A stretch of 64,000 nt of DNA. Source: JBCBDX01 sp039822005. Its GTDB lineage: Bacteria > Pseudomonadota > Alphaproteobacteria > Rhizobiales > Rhizobiaceae. This document shows positions 53,149-62,631 of this stretch, piece by piece (positions within the stretch are counted from its first letter, which is position 1; each line of letters starts with the position of its first letter). Under the pieces are notes generated by a model that saw only the letters and a program-made list of their open reading frames with translations, was not told the DNA's origin and searched no databases. A program made the translations under genes and the position numbers. Where the stretch lies: the NCBI GenBank assembly GCA_039822005.1, contig JBCBMZ010000002.1, positions 434,001 to 498,000 of the forward strand, given 5' to 3'.

Positions 53149-54455
53149 ACGCTCTCTACAAGCCGGAACAATTCGCGGCCTGCCACATAGGTTGCCTGCA
53201 CTTGTCCTGTAAAGCGCGCTCCGTCAAATGCCGTGTTCTTGGATTTTGACTTGAGCGTGGCCGGATCAAGGACCCAGGGCTTTTCCAGGTCGACAACGGC
53301 AAAGTCAGCCGGTCGGCCGGGCTGGAGTGTTCCTGAATCAAGTTTCAAGCGCTTGGCCGGTTTAAAGGTTAAGGCTCCAATGATTGTCTTTAATGGAACC
53401 GATCCATCATGGTGCAGGCGAAGTGCCGCGCTCAAAAGTGTCTCCAAACCCACAGCGCCGTCTTTTGCTTCCGCAAAAGGGAGGCGCTTTGTATCAACAT
53501 CTTGGGGATCATGATCACTGACAATCACATCGAGCGTTCCGTCTTTCAAGGCTTCGATCATCGACTGTCGGTCGTCCTCCGAGCGAAGAGGGGGGGACAT
53601 CTTAAAAAAGGTCCTGTACTCGCCAATGTCATTCTCGTTCAGCGTCAAATGATGGATCGAAGCGCCAGCGGTTACGTCTAAGCCCTCATCTTTGGCCATT
53701 TCGATCGCTGCGGTTGACAGGCCACATGAAATTTTTGCCGTGTGATAGGCCGCACCCGTCAAGCGCGCCAACCGCAGATCTCGTTCCAGCGGCAGAAGCT
53801 CGGCCTCTCGCGGGATACCTGGCAAACCGAGCCAAGAAGAAAAAAGCCCTTCATTCATCACGCCATCGGCCACCAGGTCTTGATCAACGGTTTCATGGTC
53901 GACGACCGCGCCAAAGTCGCGCGCATAGGTAAGGGCACGTCGCATGACAGCGGCGTTTCGAAGCGTCTGGCGTCCATTGCTGAAAAGAACCGCACCGGCG
54001 TCCAACAGATTGCCGATCTCGCTCATTTCCCGGCCCTCCAGTCCCAAGGTCAGCGCAGCGGCGGGCAGAACGCGCACTGTGTCATTGTCGCGCGCCGTGC
54101 GCATGATGAACTCAACGAGTGCAACATCGTCGATTACCGGTTTGGTGTCGGGCATCATGACCATCGACGTGACACCGCCGGCAGCCGCTGCACGTCCGGC
54201 CGATGCGATGGTTTCACGGTGTTCGCCGCCCGGTTCGTCAATGTGGACCCGAAGGTCGATCAGGCCGGGAATTATGGCCAACCCGCGACAATCGTGGCTT
54301 TGCGTGCCGCCGGGAACACCTTGATTGTTTGCGTCAGCGCCACAGGCAACAATCCGTCCATCAGCGATGATCAACGTGCCCAACTCGTCCAGATCGCGCG
54401 ATGGGTCGATAAGGCGGGCGTTGAAAAAAGCTCTTGGTGCACCGTCGGGTGTCAT
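53145..54455 (-). CDS. pyrC: Dihydroorotase-like protein (probably non-catalytic, PyrC/PyrX)
   Basis: The 436-residue amidohydrolase lies directly behind pyrB, overlapping it by four bases. The active-site H-x-H after G-L-I-D-L is replaced by R-V-H, and the usual substrate-binding arginine in H-L-R-E-P-G is aspartate (I-D-E-P-G). S-D-H-D-P-Q and I-H-H-L remain. Proteins of this kind exist beside pyrB in rhizobia, where a separate true dihydroorotase works and the pseudo-enzyme supports the transcarbamoylase. I infer the same here; activity is not excluded. Confidence 0.85.
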   Translation of the reverse strand: MTPDGAPRAFFNARLIDPSRDLDELGTLIIADGRIVACGADANNQGVPGGTQSHDCRGLAIIPGLIDLRVHIDEPGGEHRETIASAGRAAAAGGVTSMVMMPDTKPVIDDVALVEFIMRTARDNDTVRVLPAAALTLGLEGREMSEIGNLLDAGAVLFSNGRQTLRNAAVMRRALTYARDFGAVVDHETVDQDLVADGVMNEGLFSSWLGLPGIPREAELLPLERDLRLARLTGAAYHTAKISCGLSTAAIEMAKDEGLDVTAGASIHHLTLNENDIGEYRTFFKMSPPLRSEDDRQSMIEALKDGTLDVIVSDHDPQDVDTKRLPFAEAKDGAVGLETLLSAALRLHHDGSVPLKTIIGALTFKPAKRLKLDSGTLQPGRPADFAVVDLEKPWVLDPATLKSKSKNTAFDGARFTGQVQATYVAGRELFRLVESV

Positions 54456-55408
54456 GATGCGACCCTTTCCGATGCTTCCAGCAGCGCTTCCATGACGGCC
54501 ATGCGGACAGCAACCCCCATTTCGACCTGCTCTTCAATGACGCTTTGCGGCCCATCGGCAATGTCTGAGGCGATTTCGACACCGCGGTTCATCGGACCGG
54601 GATGCATGACAAGACAATCGGGTTTGGCAAGCGCCAGTTTTGCCGCATCAAGGCCGAAGTGACGGAAATATTCGCGCACCGAAGGCACAAAACCGCCCGC
54701 CATGCGCTCGCGCTGCAGCCGAAGCATCATGACAACATCGCATTCTTTCAAGCCATCTTCCATGCGATGGAAAACTTGCACACCCATGTCGGCAATGCCT
54801 GGTGGCATGAGGGTGGAGGGGCCTATGACACGTACCTGCGCGCCCATTGTATTTAAAAGGACAATGTTGGAACGCGCCACGCGGCTGTGGCGTATGTCGC
54901 CGCAAATCGCCACCACCAGGCCGTCAAGGCGCCCTTTGTGGCGCTTGATGGTCAAGGCGTCCAGAAGGGCTTGCGTGGGATGTTCATGCGCCCCGTCGCC
55001 GGCATTGACCACTGAACATTCGACTTTCTGTGCGAGCAGTGCACTGGCGCCGGCCGATGAATGTCGAATGATCAGAATATCGGGATGCATCGCGTTCAAT
55101 GTCATCGCGGTATCGAGAAGGGTTTCGCCTTTTTTGACCGACGATGAAGCGACCGACATGTTCATGACATCTGCGCCCAACCGTTTGCCTGCCAGTTCAA
55201 ACGAGGCTTGCGTTCGCGTGGATGCCTCAAAGAACAGGTTGATCTGTGTCAGGCCGCGAAAGACGGTGCGTTTCTTCTCGCGTTGACGTGACAGTTCCAC
55301 CGCCGCATCAGCGCGTTCCAAAAGGTTTTCAATATCGGGGTATTGCAGCCCTTTCAGGCCGATCAAATGGCGTTGCGCAAAAGGCGCAAAGTTGTGGGCA
55401 TCTGTCAT
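54452..55408 (-). CDS. pyrB: Aspartate carbamoyltransferase catalytic subunit
   Basis: The 318-residue enzyme makes carbamoyl-aspartate, the first committed step of pyrimidine synthesis. The carbamoyl-phosphate motif S-T-R-T and F-F-E-A-S-T-R-T, H-P-T-Q-A-L-L-D and the later D-V-V-M-M-L-R-L-Q are present. I place the start at ATG 55408 (M-T-D-A-H-N-F); the same frame stays open further upstream into the transporter gene only because of a frameshift there. It forms an operon with the pyrC-like gene, plsY and dprA. Confidence 0.95.
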   Translation of the reverse strand: MTDAHNFAPFAQRHLIGLKGLQYPDIENLLERADAAVELSRQREKKRTVFRGLTQINLFFEASTRTQASFELAGKRLGADVMNMSVASSSVKKGETLLDTAMTLNAMHPDILIIRHSSAGASALLAQKVECSVVNAGDGAHEHPTQALLDALTIKRHKGRLDGLVVAICGDIRHSRVARSNIVLLNTMGAQVRVIGPSTLMPPGIADMGVQVFHRMEDGLKECDVVMMLRLQRERMAGGFVPSVREYFRHFGLDAAKLALAKPDCLVMHPGPMNRGVEIASDIADGPQSVIEEQVEMGVAVRMAVMEALLEASERVAS

Positions 55409-55458
55409 CTCAAGCTGGTCGCTTACGGCCAAAAACCGATCCCCGCAAGGGAGACAGG

Positions 55459-56401
55459 TCAGCCTCCACCGGAAAAGCGCTCGGTCAGGGTTAAAACGGC
55501 GGGGATGGAAAAAAAACGATGTCGCCGTTTGCAGCGTTGCGACTGCGGCGTAGAAAGGGGCGTCTCCGCCAAGCTCCTTTGCCACCACATATCCGTTCAT
55601 GGCGGTTGGCATGGCCGCGCACAAAGCCATGAAGACAAGTGCATCATCGCCGATACCTACGGCCAGGCCAAGGCTGACGACCAGAATGGGTAGCACGATC
55701 AATTTGAGTGCAATGGGCAAAAAGGCAGACAGTTTTGGATGCGCCAAATCATCCAGCAGAAGGCCTGCCCCAACGCCCAAAAGACCCATGCCGAGGGCGG
55801 CCCGCGCCAGAAGGTCCAGTGTACCCATGGCAAACTCCGGCAGGGCAAACGGTATGATCTTGAGCAAAATTGCCAAGGCAACGGCCAGCATCAGCGGATT
55901 TGTTGCCAGATTTCGCAACAGCGGCGGACGTTTGCCGTCTTTTGTCTCTGACAATGCAATGATGACACTGATGGTCGCCAATTGGATGGGGATAATGATC
56001 ACCGCCATGATCAGCGCAACCAACGCTACCGCTTCGGGCGAATAGAGCGCATCCGCGATGGCCAGCGCGATAAAGCCGTTCCACCTAACACTCGACTGGA
56101 AGATCGAAGAAAATTGCGGCCCGCGCATGCCTTGCGACCTGAAATATGGCCAGCTTGCCAACGTAACCACACCCATAAATGTGAGGGCGACCATGAAGGT
56201 TAGGCCAATGGAAAGCGTATCCAACTGTTCAAAATTGGCACGATAAATCGAGGTAAACAGAAGAACCGGATAAAGAACGTAAAAGCCGAGCCGGTTCAAT
56301 CCTTGCCAAAATCCCCCTTCGAAGAGCGGCAGACGCCGCAGCAAATTGCCCAACAGGATGAGCAGGAAGATGGGCATAATGGATGAGAACACGGCGAGCA
56401 T
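55459..56401 (-). pseudogene. AEC-family transporter with a frameshift near its end
   Basis: The protein begins M-L-A-V-F-S-S-I-M-P-I-F and has about ten hydrophobic segments with A-M-P-T-A-M-N-G-Y-V-V-A-K-E, as in auxin-efflux-carrier-family permeases. At a run of eight T's on the minus strand (55509-55516) the frame shifts. As written, translation continues into pyrB to give a 649-residue fusion. With seven T's it would read S-F-F-S-I-P-A-V-L-T-L-T-E-R-F-S-G-G-G and stop at 55459, a normal length of about 313 residues. A sequencing error, a real mutation or slippage are all possible. Confidence 0.8.
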
Positions 56402-56562
56402 AGTAAAACCTTAAAAAAGGGCGGCTAACGCGCCGCGCGCGATCCGTCAAATTGCGTGCCGGCCGTTAACCTTAACAAATGGTTTACGTTGCACTCTCGC
56501 CCGCCGTGCAACATCTTTGGCTCAGGGTAGGCAGGGAACAGTTGAACGCAGGCGGAGACCTC

Positions 56563-56886
56563 ATGCGCTATATTTTTTGGTTCTGGCTCGTACCCATGTC
56601 GATCATTTGGATCTGGTTCGGCCTTTCCTATTACGACATCAATTTCGGCTTCACGATGCTGTCGCGAGAGGCGCATGATTTTGTTTTCAATGTCTATGCG
56701 CATATCACCGGCATTGAACGCGCCGAATTGGTTCGATTGCTGGTCAAAGCCTGCATCGTCGATTCGCTGTTGATTTTCGCGATCTACGGCTTCCGTCGCC
56801 GCAAAGATATTCGCGCTTGGTGGTCGGCCCGCAATGCTCGAAAGGACGCGGCAGAAACTCAAGTGTCGCCGTCGCCAGCCGAATAG
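56563..56886 (+). CDS. DUF6105 family membrane protein
   Basis: The 107-residue product starts at ATG 56563 (GCGGAGACC upstream) with M-R-Y-I-F-W-F-W-L-V-P, a hydrophobic first segment, a middle part with I-T-G-I-E-R-A-E-L-V-R, and a second hydrophobic segment followed by a basic tail R-R-R-K-D-I-R. It resembles the DUF6105 family of rhizobia. Its end overlaps the convergent ruvX gene by 28 bases. Function unknown. Confidence 0.75.
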   Translation: MRYIFWFWLVPMSIIWIWFGLSYYDINFGFTMLSREAHDFVFNVYAHITGIERAELVRLLVKACIVDSLLIFAIYGFRRRKDIRAWWSARNARKDAAETQVSPSPAE

Positions 56887-57365
56887 ACACGATCCAGTGC
56901 CCCTTGCAGGATAAATGAGGCGGCTGCGCTGTCGATGCGTTGGGCACGCTTGGCGCGGCTGACATCCTGCTCCAGAAGTGACCTCTCTGCTGCAACCGTC
57001 GAAAGTCTTTCATCCCAAAATGCGACGGGCAGGGCAATGACACGGCCCAAATTGCGAACAAATGCCCGGGTAGCCTGCGCCCGCGGCCCCTCAGTTCCGT
57101 CCATATTGAGCGGAAGCCCGATGACGATCGCACCGCACTTTTCTGTTTCTACGAGTGCACGCAGTTTTTCCGCGTCGACTGTGAATTTTTTACGGATGAT
57201 GACCGGCCGCGGGGTTGCAAGCGTCAGGTCCGGGTCGGAGACCGCAATGCCGATGGTTTTGGTGCCCAGATCGAGGCCGCAAATGGTTTGGCCCACAGCC
57301 AAGACGCTTTTGATCTCAACCACGTCAACAATTCGGGTTGCTTCATTTATGGGGGACAATGTCAT
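56859..57365 (-). CDS. ruvX: Putative pre-16S rRNA nuclease / Holliday junction resolvase RuvX
   Basis: The 168-residue product (from ATG 57365; 57392 would add nine residues) has the RNase-H-like fold of the YqgF family. Catalytic motifs are G-L-D-L-G-T-K-T-I-G-I-A-V-S-D, G-L-P-L-N-M-D-G-T-E-G and D-E-R-L-S-T. YqgF is required for 16S rRNA 5'-end maturation in E. coli. gatC and gatA lie nearby, as in many alphaproteobacteria. Confidence 0.92.
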   Translation of the reverse strand: MTLSPINEATRIVDVVEIKSVLAVGQTICGLDLGTKTIGIAVSDPDLTLATPRPVIIRKKFTVDAEKLRALVETEKCGAIVIGLPLNMDGTEGPRAQATRAFVRNLGRVIALPVAFWDERLSTVAAERSLLEQDVSRAKRAQRIDSAAASFILQGALDRVYSAGDGDT

Positions 57366-57436
57366 CCTGCCTTTGACGTTGTATGCGGGCAACGAGCCCG
57401 CTACAGCTCGCCCTTAAGTGAACAGGTAAAGCCATA

Positions 57437-58177
57437 ATGTCCAGCGGCCGCGAATCGATCTTAGCCATCGCTTTTGGGGTGATCATCGGTTTGACCATTG
57501 TCGCGATTTTCTTTGATACGCCATTTTCGATGACAGTGCGTGAGAATGCGATCTGGCTATCCAATGCCGCCATGTCGATTTTCAACGGACACAATATCGC
57601 TTCACTAGGCGAGAGCGTTCGCAGTTGGGGTATAGGGGGCGCGGTGTTGGTCACACTCCTTTATGCGCTCGGCTCAATGATCGCATTTCCGGCTTCACTT
57701 ATGACATTCATCTCAGTCTTGGCGTTCGGTTACGGCGCGATTCTTGTGACCGGCATTGGCGCATTTGTCGGGCTGACCGTCTCGTTCTTTATTGGGAGGC
57801 ACTTCTTTCATCAACATGTAGGCTGGTTTTGCGCGCGCTATCCCGTCACCCGAGGCATCGAAAAAGCGCTGATGAAAAACGGGTTCTGGCTGGTCTTCCT
57901 GATGCGTCAGTCGCCCATCGTCCCGTTTGCGGCGCAGAACTACATGTTCGGGATGCTGCAAACCCGGCCGCGGGACTATCTGCTGGCTTCAGGCTTGGGC
58001 ATTATCCCCGGCACAATCGCCAAAATTCATGTATTTGAAAGCGCAAGCAGCGCTGTTGGCGGGGAGTTATCTCATATTAAGCTCCTCTTTTTGGGCATCG
58101 GTATCGCCGCCACTCTTATTGTTATGGCATCCGTCGGCCGCTATGTTCGCCGCGAACTTGCCGCACAAACATCATGA
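57437..58177 (+). CDS. TVP38/TMEM64 family membrane protein
   Basis: The 246-residue protein has about five hydrophobic segments and the VTT (SNARE-associated) domain typical of DedA/TVP38 proteins: a re-entrant F-P-A-S-L-M-T region, F-G-Y-G-A-I and L-M-R-Q-S-P-I-V-P-F. Members are thought to scramble or transport lipids. It lies divergent from ruvX, with a 70-base gap. Confidence 0.88.
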   Translation: MSSGRESILAIAFGVIIGLTIVAIFFDTPFSMTVRENAIWLSNAAMSIFNGHNIASLGESVRSWGIGGAVLVTLLYALGSMIAFPASLMTFISVLAFGYGAILVTGIGAFVGLTVSFFIGRHFFHQHVGWFCARYPVTRGIEKALMKNGFWLVFLMRQSPIVPFAAQNYMFGMLQTRPRDYLLASGLGIIPGTIAKIHVFESASSAVGGELSHIKLLFLGIGIAATLIVMASVGRYVRRELAAQTS

Positions 58178-58237
58178 GCAGGTTGCGCCTTGTTCAACGC
58201 GCGCCTATAGCCACGCAAAAGATTTGGAGCCATCGTA

Positions 58238-58525
58238 ATGTCTGTTGATACAGCAACGGTAAAGCGGGTTGCGCGTCTGGCGCGCATTGCCGTCACCGAT
58301 GAAAATGCCGAGCAACTCACAGGTGAACTCAACACAATCCTGGGGTTTGTCGAGCAACTCAACGAGGTTAATGTGGAGGGCGTTGAACCCATGACATCGG
58401 TTGTTGCTGTCGATATGAAAAAGCGCATCGATAGCGTCTCCGATGGTAATAAGGCCGCGGATATCACCGCCAATTCCCCTGCGGCGGAAGACGGTTTCTT
58501 CTTGGTGCCAAAAGTTGTCGAATAA
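58238..58525 (+). CDS. gatC: Asp-tRNA(Asn)/Glu-tRNA(Gln) amidotransferase subunit C
   Basis: The 95-residue protein wraps around GatA and helps assemble the amidotransferase that makes Gln-tRNA and Asn-tRNA. The family pattern V-x-R-V-A-R-L-A-R-I, E-L-N-T-I-L-G-F-V-E-Q-L and V-E-P-M-T-S is clear. It lies 28 bases before gatA. Confidence 0.95.
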   Translation: MSVDTATVKRVARLARIAVTDENAEQLTGELNTILGFVEQLNEVNVEGVEPMTSVVAVDMKKRIDSVSDGNKAADITANSPAAEDGFFLVPKVVE

Positions 58526-58553
58526 TCAATATTTTATGTGGTTTTCCTAAAGC

Positions 58554-60035
58554 ATGACTGAACTCACATCCCTAACGATCGCCGAAGCGCGTGAAAAGCT
58601 GCTGGCCAAAGAAATCACTGCCGTTGAGCTAACCGGCGCCTATCTGGATGCCATCGGCGGCGACGCCGACCCGCTCAATGCCTATGTTGAGGTGACTGCC
58701 GACAATGCCCGCCATTGGGCTGCCAAATCGGACGAGAAACTGGCAGGCGGTGAGGCTGGCGCGCTGGAAGGCATTCCGCTTGGGATCAAGGACCTTTATG
58801 GTACCGAGGGCTATCACACGCAGGCCTGTTCTCATATTCTCGACGGCTTCAAGCCAAAATATGAATCGACCGTCACTGATAATCTGTGGCGCGATGGTGC
58901 GGTGATGCTGGGCAAGCTCAACATGGATGAGTTCGCGATGGGTTCGTCCAATGAGACGTCCTATTACGGTCCGGTCACCAACCCTTGGAAGGCGGAAGGG
59001 GATGACACACCGCTGGTGCCCGGTGGTTCTTCGGGCGGTTCGGCAGCAGCGGTCGCTGCGCACCTGTGCGCGGCAGCGACGGCAACCGATACGGGCGGGT
59101 CCATTCGCCAACCCGCAGCGCTGACCGGAACAGTCGGTATCAAACCGACCTATGGTCGCTGTTCGCGTTGGGGGATCGCGGCTTTTGCGTCATCGCTTGA
59201 CCAGGCAGGCCCTATCACAAGGGATGTGCGCGACGCCGCCATCATGATGAATTCAATGGCCAGCGTTGATCCGAAGGATACAACCTCGGTTGATCTGCCT
59301 GTGCCGGATTATGAAGCCGCCATTGGCCAATCGGTGAAGGGAATGAAGATTGGTATTCCGGCGGAGTACCGGTTGGATGGCATGCCCGGAGAAATCGACG
59401 CGCTGTGGGAAAAAGGCATTGCTTGGCTGAAGGATGCCGGCGCGCAGATTGTCAATATCTCATTGCCGCATACCAAATATGCACTGCCGGCCTATTATAT
59501 CGTCGCTCCTGCCGAAGCTTCTTCTAACCTGGCGCGTTATGACGGTGTCAAATATGGCTTGCGTGTATCGGGCGATGACATCACGGATATGTATGAAAAG
59601 ACACGCGCGCAGGGTTTCGGCTCCGAAGTGCAACGTCGCATCATGATCGGGACCTATGTCCTGTCGGCAGGCTACTATGACGCCTATTACCTGCGTGCCC
59701 AAAAAGTGCGCACGCTCATCAAGCGGGATTTTGAGACGGTATTTTCTGACGGCGTCGATGCGATTTTGACACCTGCAACACCATCTGCCGCATTCCCGAT
59801 TGGCGACAAGGACATGGCGGCTGACCCCGTCAAGATGTATTTGAACGACGTCTTTACGGTGACCGTCAACATGGCGGGCTTGCCGGGGATTTCTGTGCCT
59901 GCGGGTCTTGATAGCCAAGGTTTGCCGCTCGGGCTTCAGCTGATTGGCAAGCCGTTTGACGAAGAGACGCTGTTCCGCACCGCTAATGTGATCGAGCAGG
60001 CGGCAGGCCGCTTCACGGCAACGAAATGGTGGTGA
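58554..60035 (+). CDS. gatA: Asp-tRNA(Asn)/Glu-tRNA(Gln) amidotransferase subunit A
   Basis: The 493-residue amidase releases ammonia from glutamine. The catalytic lysine lies in G-I-K-D-L-Y and the serines in the amidase signature G-G-S-S-G-G-S-A-A-A-V-A-A and D-T-G-G-S-I-R-Q-P. It forms the operon gatC-gatA; gatB lies 570 bases further on, separated by a truncated VWA gene. Confidence 0.97.
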   Translation: MTELTSLTIAEAREKLLAKEITAVELTGAYLDAIGGDADPLNAYVEVTADNARHWAAKSDEKLAGGEAGALEGIPLGIKDLYGTEGYHTQACSHILDGFKPKYESTVTDNLWRDGAVMLGKLNMDEFAMGSSNETSYYGPVTNPWKAEGDDTPLVPGGSSGGSAAAVAAHLCAAATATDTGGSIRQPAALTGTVGIKPTYGRCSRWGIAAFASSLDQAGPITRDVRDAAIMMNSMASVDPKDTTSVDLPVPDYEAAIGQSVKGMKIGIPAEYRLDGMPGEIDALWEKGIAWLKDAGAQIVNISLPHTKYALPAYYIVAPAEASSNLARYDGVKYGLRVSGDDITDMYEKTRAQGFGSEVQRRIMIGTYVLSAGYYDAYYLRAQKVRTLIKRDFETVFSDGVDAILTPATPSAAFPIGDKDMAADPVKMYLNDVFTVTVNMAGLPGISVPAGLDSQGLPLGLQLIGKPFDEETLFRTANVIEQAAGRFTATKWW

Positions 60036-60122
60036 TTTTTTCACGCCAGCCAAACACCTGAACCAAGGACATTTCATGTGCGTTCGCTAGCATCGCTGAC
60101 GATGTCGAGCGAGAGAACGACT

Positions 60123-60425
60123 ATGTGGGTTTTGTTAAAAATCTTCGCGGTGTCGGTCTCGTTGCTCGTTGGCAGTTTGAGCGCAATGGCTGCTGACAAG
60201 GCGATTATCGCGATGGACGCTTCCGGCTCCATGTGGGGCCAGTTCGACGGCAAGACGAAAATCGAGATCGCCCGCGAAATACTCGGCAAAGTTCTATCGG
60301 GCGTGCCCCTAGGTCTTGCGCTGGGCTTGATTGCTTATGATCATCGGCAAAAGGGTCAATACGCGGACATTGAAGAGATGGTGTCCATCGGAACTGGTCA
60401 GCGCACCGAGGTGTCGATGCCGTAA
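60123..60425 (+). pseudogene. Truncated von Willebrand factor A domain protein
   Basis: From ATG 60123 a signal peptide ending A-M-A-A is followed by A-I-I-A-M-D-A-S-G-S-M-W-G-Q, the MIDAS metal-binding motif D-x-S-x-S of a VWA domain, and G-L-I-A-Y-D-H-R-Q-K-G. The frame stops at 60425 after about 100 residues, in the middle of the VWA fold; secreted VWA proteins of this type have several hundred residues. The next 180 bases before gatB do not continue it clearly. I read this as a deletion remnant. Confidence 0.75.
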
Positions 60426-60605
60426 GAAAAGCCGAACCGTCATAAAGACTGGTCCGGCAATGGTTGGGAGAAGTCCTGTTTGGCATGCGGCACCGGGGTT
60501 GGCTTTGACATAGGTCAATTCATGAATGCTCAATGATTGGCGCTTGCCGCGTGGCAAGGATGGTGGCAAGAGCGCCGTGGAAATACAACCAACCGCGGAA
60601 GATCT

Positions 60606-62105
60606 ATGACCCTCGTCGACACACGTACCCCAGATCCCAAACGCTTCATTCCGGGCGCCACAGGCGACTGGGAAGTTGTCATCGGAATGGAAGTGCACGC
60701 GCAGGTAACGTCGGAATCAAAACTGTTCTCAGGCGCTTCGACGTCCTTTGGCGCGGAGCCAAACAATAATGTTTCGCTCGTTGATGCGGCGATGCCTGGC
60801 ATGCTGCCTGTTATCAATGAAGAGTGCGTGAAACAGGCCGTACGTACCGGCCTTGGTTTGAAGGCTGAGATCAACAAATACTCGATCTTCGACCGGAAGA
60901 ACTATTTCTATCCGGACCTGCCGCAGGGCTACCAGATATCCCAATTCAAACAGCCCATTGTAGGCGAAGGTAAAGTAATGATCTCGGTAGGCCCCGACAA
61001 GAAGGGCAATTACGAGGATGTGGAGATCGGCGTGGAGCGCCTGCATCTTGAACAGGATGCTGGCAAATCCATGCACGACCAGCACCCTACGATGAGTTTT
61101 GTCGATCTGAACCGCTCGGGCGTGGCACTGATGGAAATCGTCTCCAAGCCCGATATTCGTTCGTCCGATGAGGCAAAGGCCTATTTGACCAAACTGCGTC
61201 AGATCGTGCGTTATTTGGGCACCTGCGATGGCAACATGGATGAGGGGTCCATGCGGGCAGATGTGAACGTTTCCGTACGCAAGCCGGGCGGTGACTTTGG
61301 CACGCGTTGCGAGATCAAGAACGTCAACTCGATTCGTTTCGTCGGTCAGGCCATCGAATATGAAGCGCGCCGCCAGATTGCGATTTTGGAAGATGGTGGC
61401 TCGATCGATCAGGAAACACGGCTGTTTGACCCGACCAAGGGCGAAACCCGGTCCATGCGGTCCAAGGAAGAAGCGCATGATTATCGCTATTTCCCGGACC
61501 CTGATCTGCTGCCGCTGGAATTTGACGATGCCTTCATCGAAGCGCTGGCCAAGGAACTCCCGGAATTGCCTGATGATAAGATCAATCGATTTGTTGAGGC
61601 GGGCCTCAGCCCTTATGATGCAAGCGTGTTGGTGGCAGAAAAGTCAACGGCGGACTTTTTTGAACAAGTGGCCGACGGACGCGATGCCAAATTGGCAGCC
61701 AATTGGGTGATCAATGATCTGCTGGGCGCGTTAAATAAAGCGGGCCAATCCATTGAAGACACCCCCGTTTCTCCAAAGCAGCTTGGCGGCATCATTGATT
61801 TGATCAAGTCCGGCGACATTTCCGGCAAGATAGCCAAGGATCTGTTTGAGATTGTCTGGAGCGAGGGCGGCGACCCGGCGGCCATCGTTGAAGAACGCGG
61901 CATGAAGCAGGTCACCGATACTGGCGCGATTGAGGCGGCAGTTGATGAAATTATTGCCGCCAACCCGGCGCAGGTGGAAAAGGCGAAAGACAATCCGAAG
62001 CTCGCGGGCTGGTTTGTCGGGCAGGTGATGAAGGCCACCGGCGGTAAGGCGAACCCGCAGGCGGTTCAGGCTCTTGTCAAAACCAAGCTGGATGTGGAAG
62101 ACTGA
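60606..62105 (+). CDS. gatB: Asp-tRNA(Asn)/Glu-tRNA(Gln) amidotransferase subunit B
   Basis: The 499-residue subunit binds the mischarged tRNA and activates its carboxyl group. It starts M-T-L-V-D-T-R-T-P at ATG 60606 after GGAAGA; the upstream open frame is not supported. G-M-E-V-H-A-Q-V, Y-F-Y-P-D-L-P-Q-G-Y-Q-I-S-Q and D-V-N-V-S-V-R are family motifs, and the C-terminal YqeY-like domain ends the protein. Confidence 0.97.
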   Translation: MTLVDTRTPDPKRFIPGATGDWEVVIGMEVHAQVTSESKLFSGASTSFGAEPNNNVSLVDAAMPGMLPVINEECVKQAVRTGLGLKAEINKYSIFDRKNYFYPDLPQGYQISQFKQPIVGEGKVMISVGPDKKGNYEDVEIGVERLHLEQDAGKSMHDQHPTMSFVDLNRSGVALMEIVSKPDIRSSDEAKAYLTKLRQIVRYLGTCDGNMDEGSMRADVNVSVRKPGGDFGTRCEIKNVNSIRFVGQAIEYEARRQIAILEDGGSIDQETRLFDPTKGETRSMRSKEEAHDYRYFPDPDLLPLEFDDAFIEALAKELPELPDDKINRFVEAGLSPYDASVLVAEKSTADFFEQVADGRDAKLAANWVINDLLGALNKAGQSIEDTPVSPKQLGGIIDLIKSGDISGKIAKDLFEIVWSEGGDPAAIVEERGMKQVTDTGAIEAAVDEIIAANPAQVEKAKDNPKLAGWFVGQVMKATGGKANPQAVQALVKTKLDVED

Positions 62106-62139
62106 CTGCAACGCAAATAGGACGATATAGTATTCAGCG

Positions 62140-62628
62140 ATGTGGGTGCGCACCGCTTCTAGCGATGATCTGACCGTCATTTCGGCAATGTTGACCGAGA
62201 CGTGGCATGACACATACGATTCCATCTATGGTCATGATAAAGTGGCTGAGCTGACCAAAGCTTGGCATTCGGTGGATTCGCTCAAACAACGGCTGACCAA
62301 ACCGCGCTCAGAGTTCATCGTCACCGATGACGGAGCTGAGATTTCCGGAATGGCCTATGTCAGCCAGACGGATAATGAAACCGCAATGCTGCATCAGCTA
62401 TATGTGCGCCCGACCCAGCAGGGGCAGGGGCTTGGCGAAAAACTGCTGGTGGAAGCGGAAGCCTGTTTCCCGGACGTGCGCAAGGTTCGCCTTGAAGTGG
62501 AAGAAGCCAACACCCGCGCCGTCAAATTCTACGAGACCAACGGTTTCAAGCAGGTCGGCACGACGCCCGATTGCGGCGTGAAAGGTTCAGGCATACCGGC
62601 GATCATCATGGAAAAGGTGATTTGGTGA
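62140..62628 (+). CDS. GNAT family N-acetyltransferase
   Basis: The 162-residue protein has the GNAT fold: V-R-T-A-S-S-D-D-L at the start, L-H-Q-L-Y-V-R-P, then Q-G-x-G-L-G-E-K-L (acetyl-CoA pyrophosphate loop) and A-V-K-F-Y-E-T-N-G-F-K. The substrate is unknown. It follows gatB after 34 bases and may be transcribed with it. Confidence 0.92.
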   Translation: MWVRTASSDDLTVISAMLTETWHDTYDSIYGHDKVAELTKAWHSVDSLKQRLTKPRSEFIVTDDGAEISGMAYVSQTDNETAMLHQLYVRPTQQGQGLGEKLLVEAEACFPDVRKVRLEVEEANTRAVKFYETNGFKQVGTTPDCGVKGSGIPAIIMEKVIW

Positions 62629-62631
62629 TCG

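Noticed and set aside
54452..56401. A genuine 649-residue fusion of an AEC transporter and aspartate carbamoyltransferase
   Set aside because: Deleting one base of the T8 run restores a normal transporter ending and stop, and pyrB has its own ATG at 55408 with a normal length. A frameshift or sequencing error explains the fusion better.
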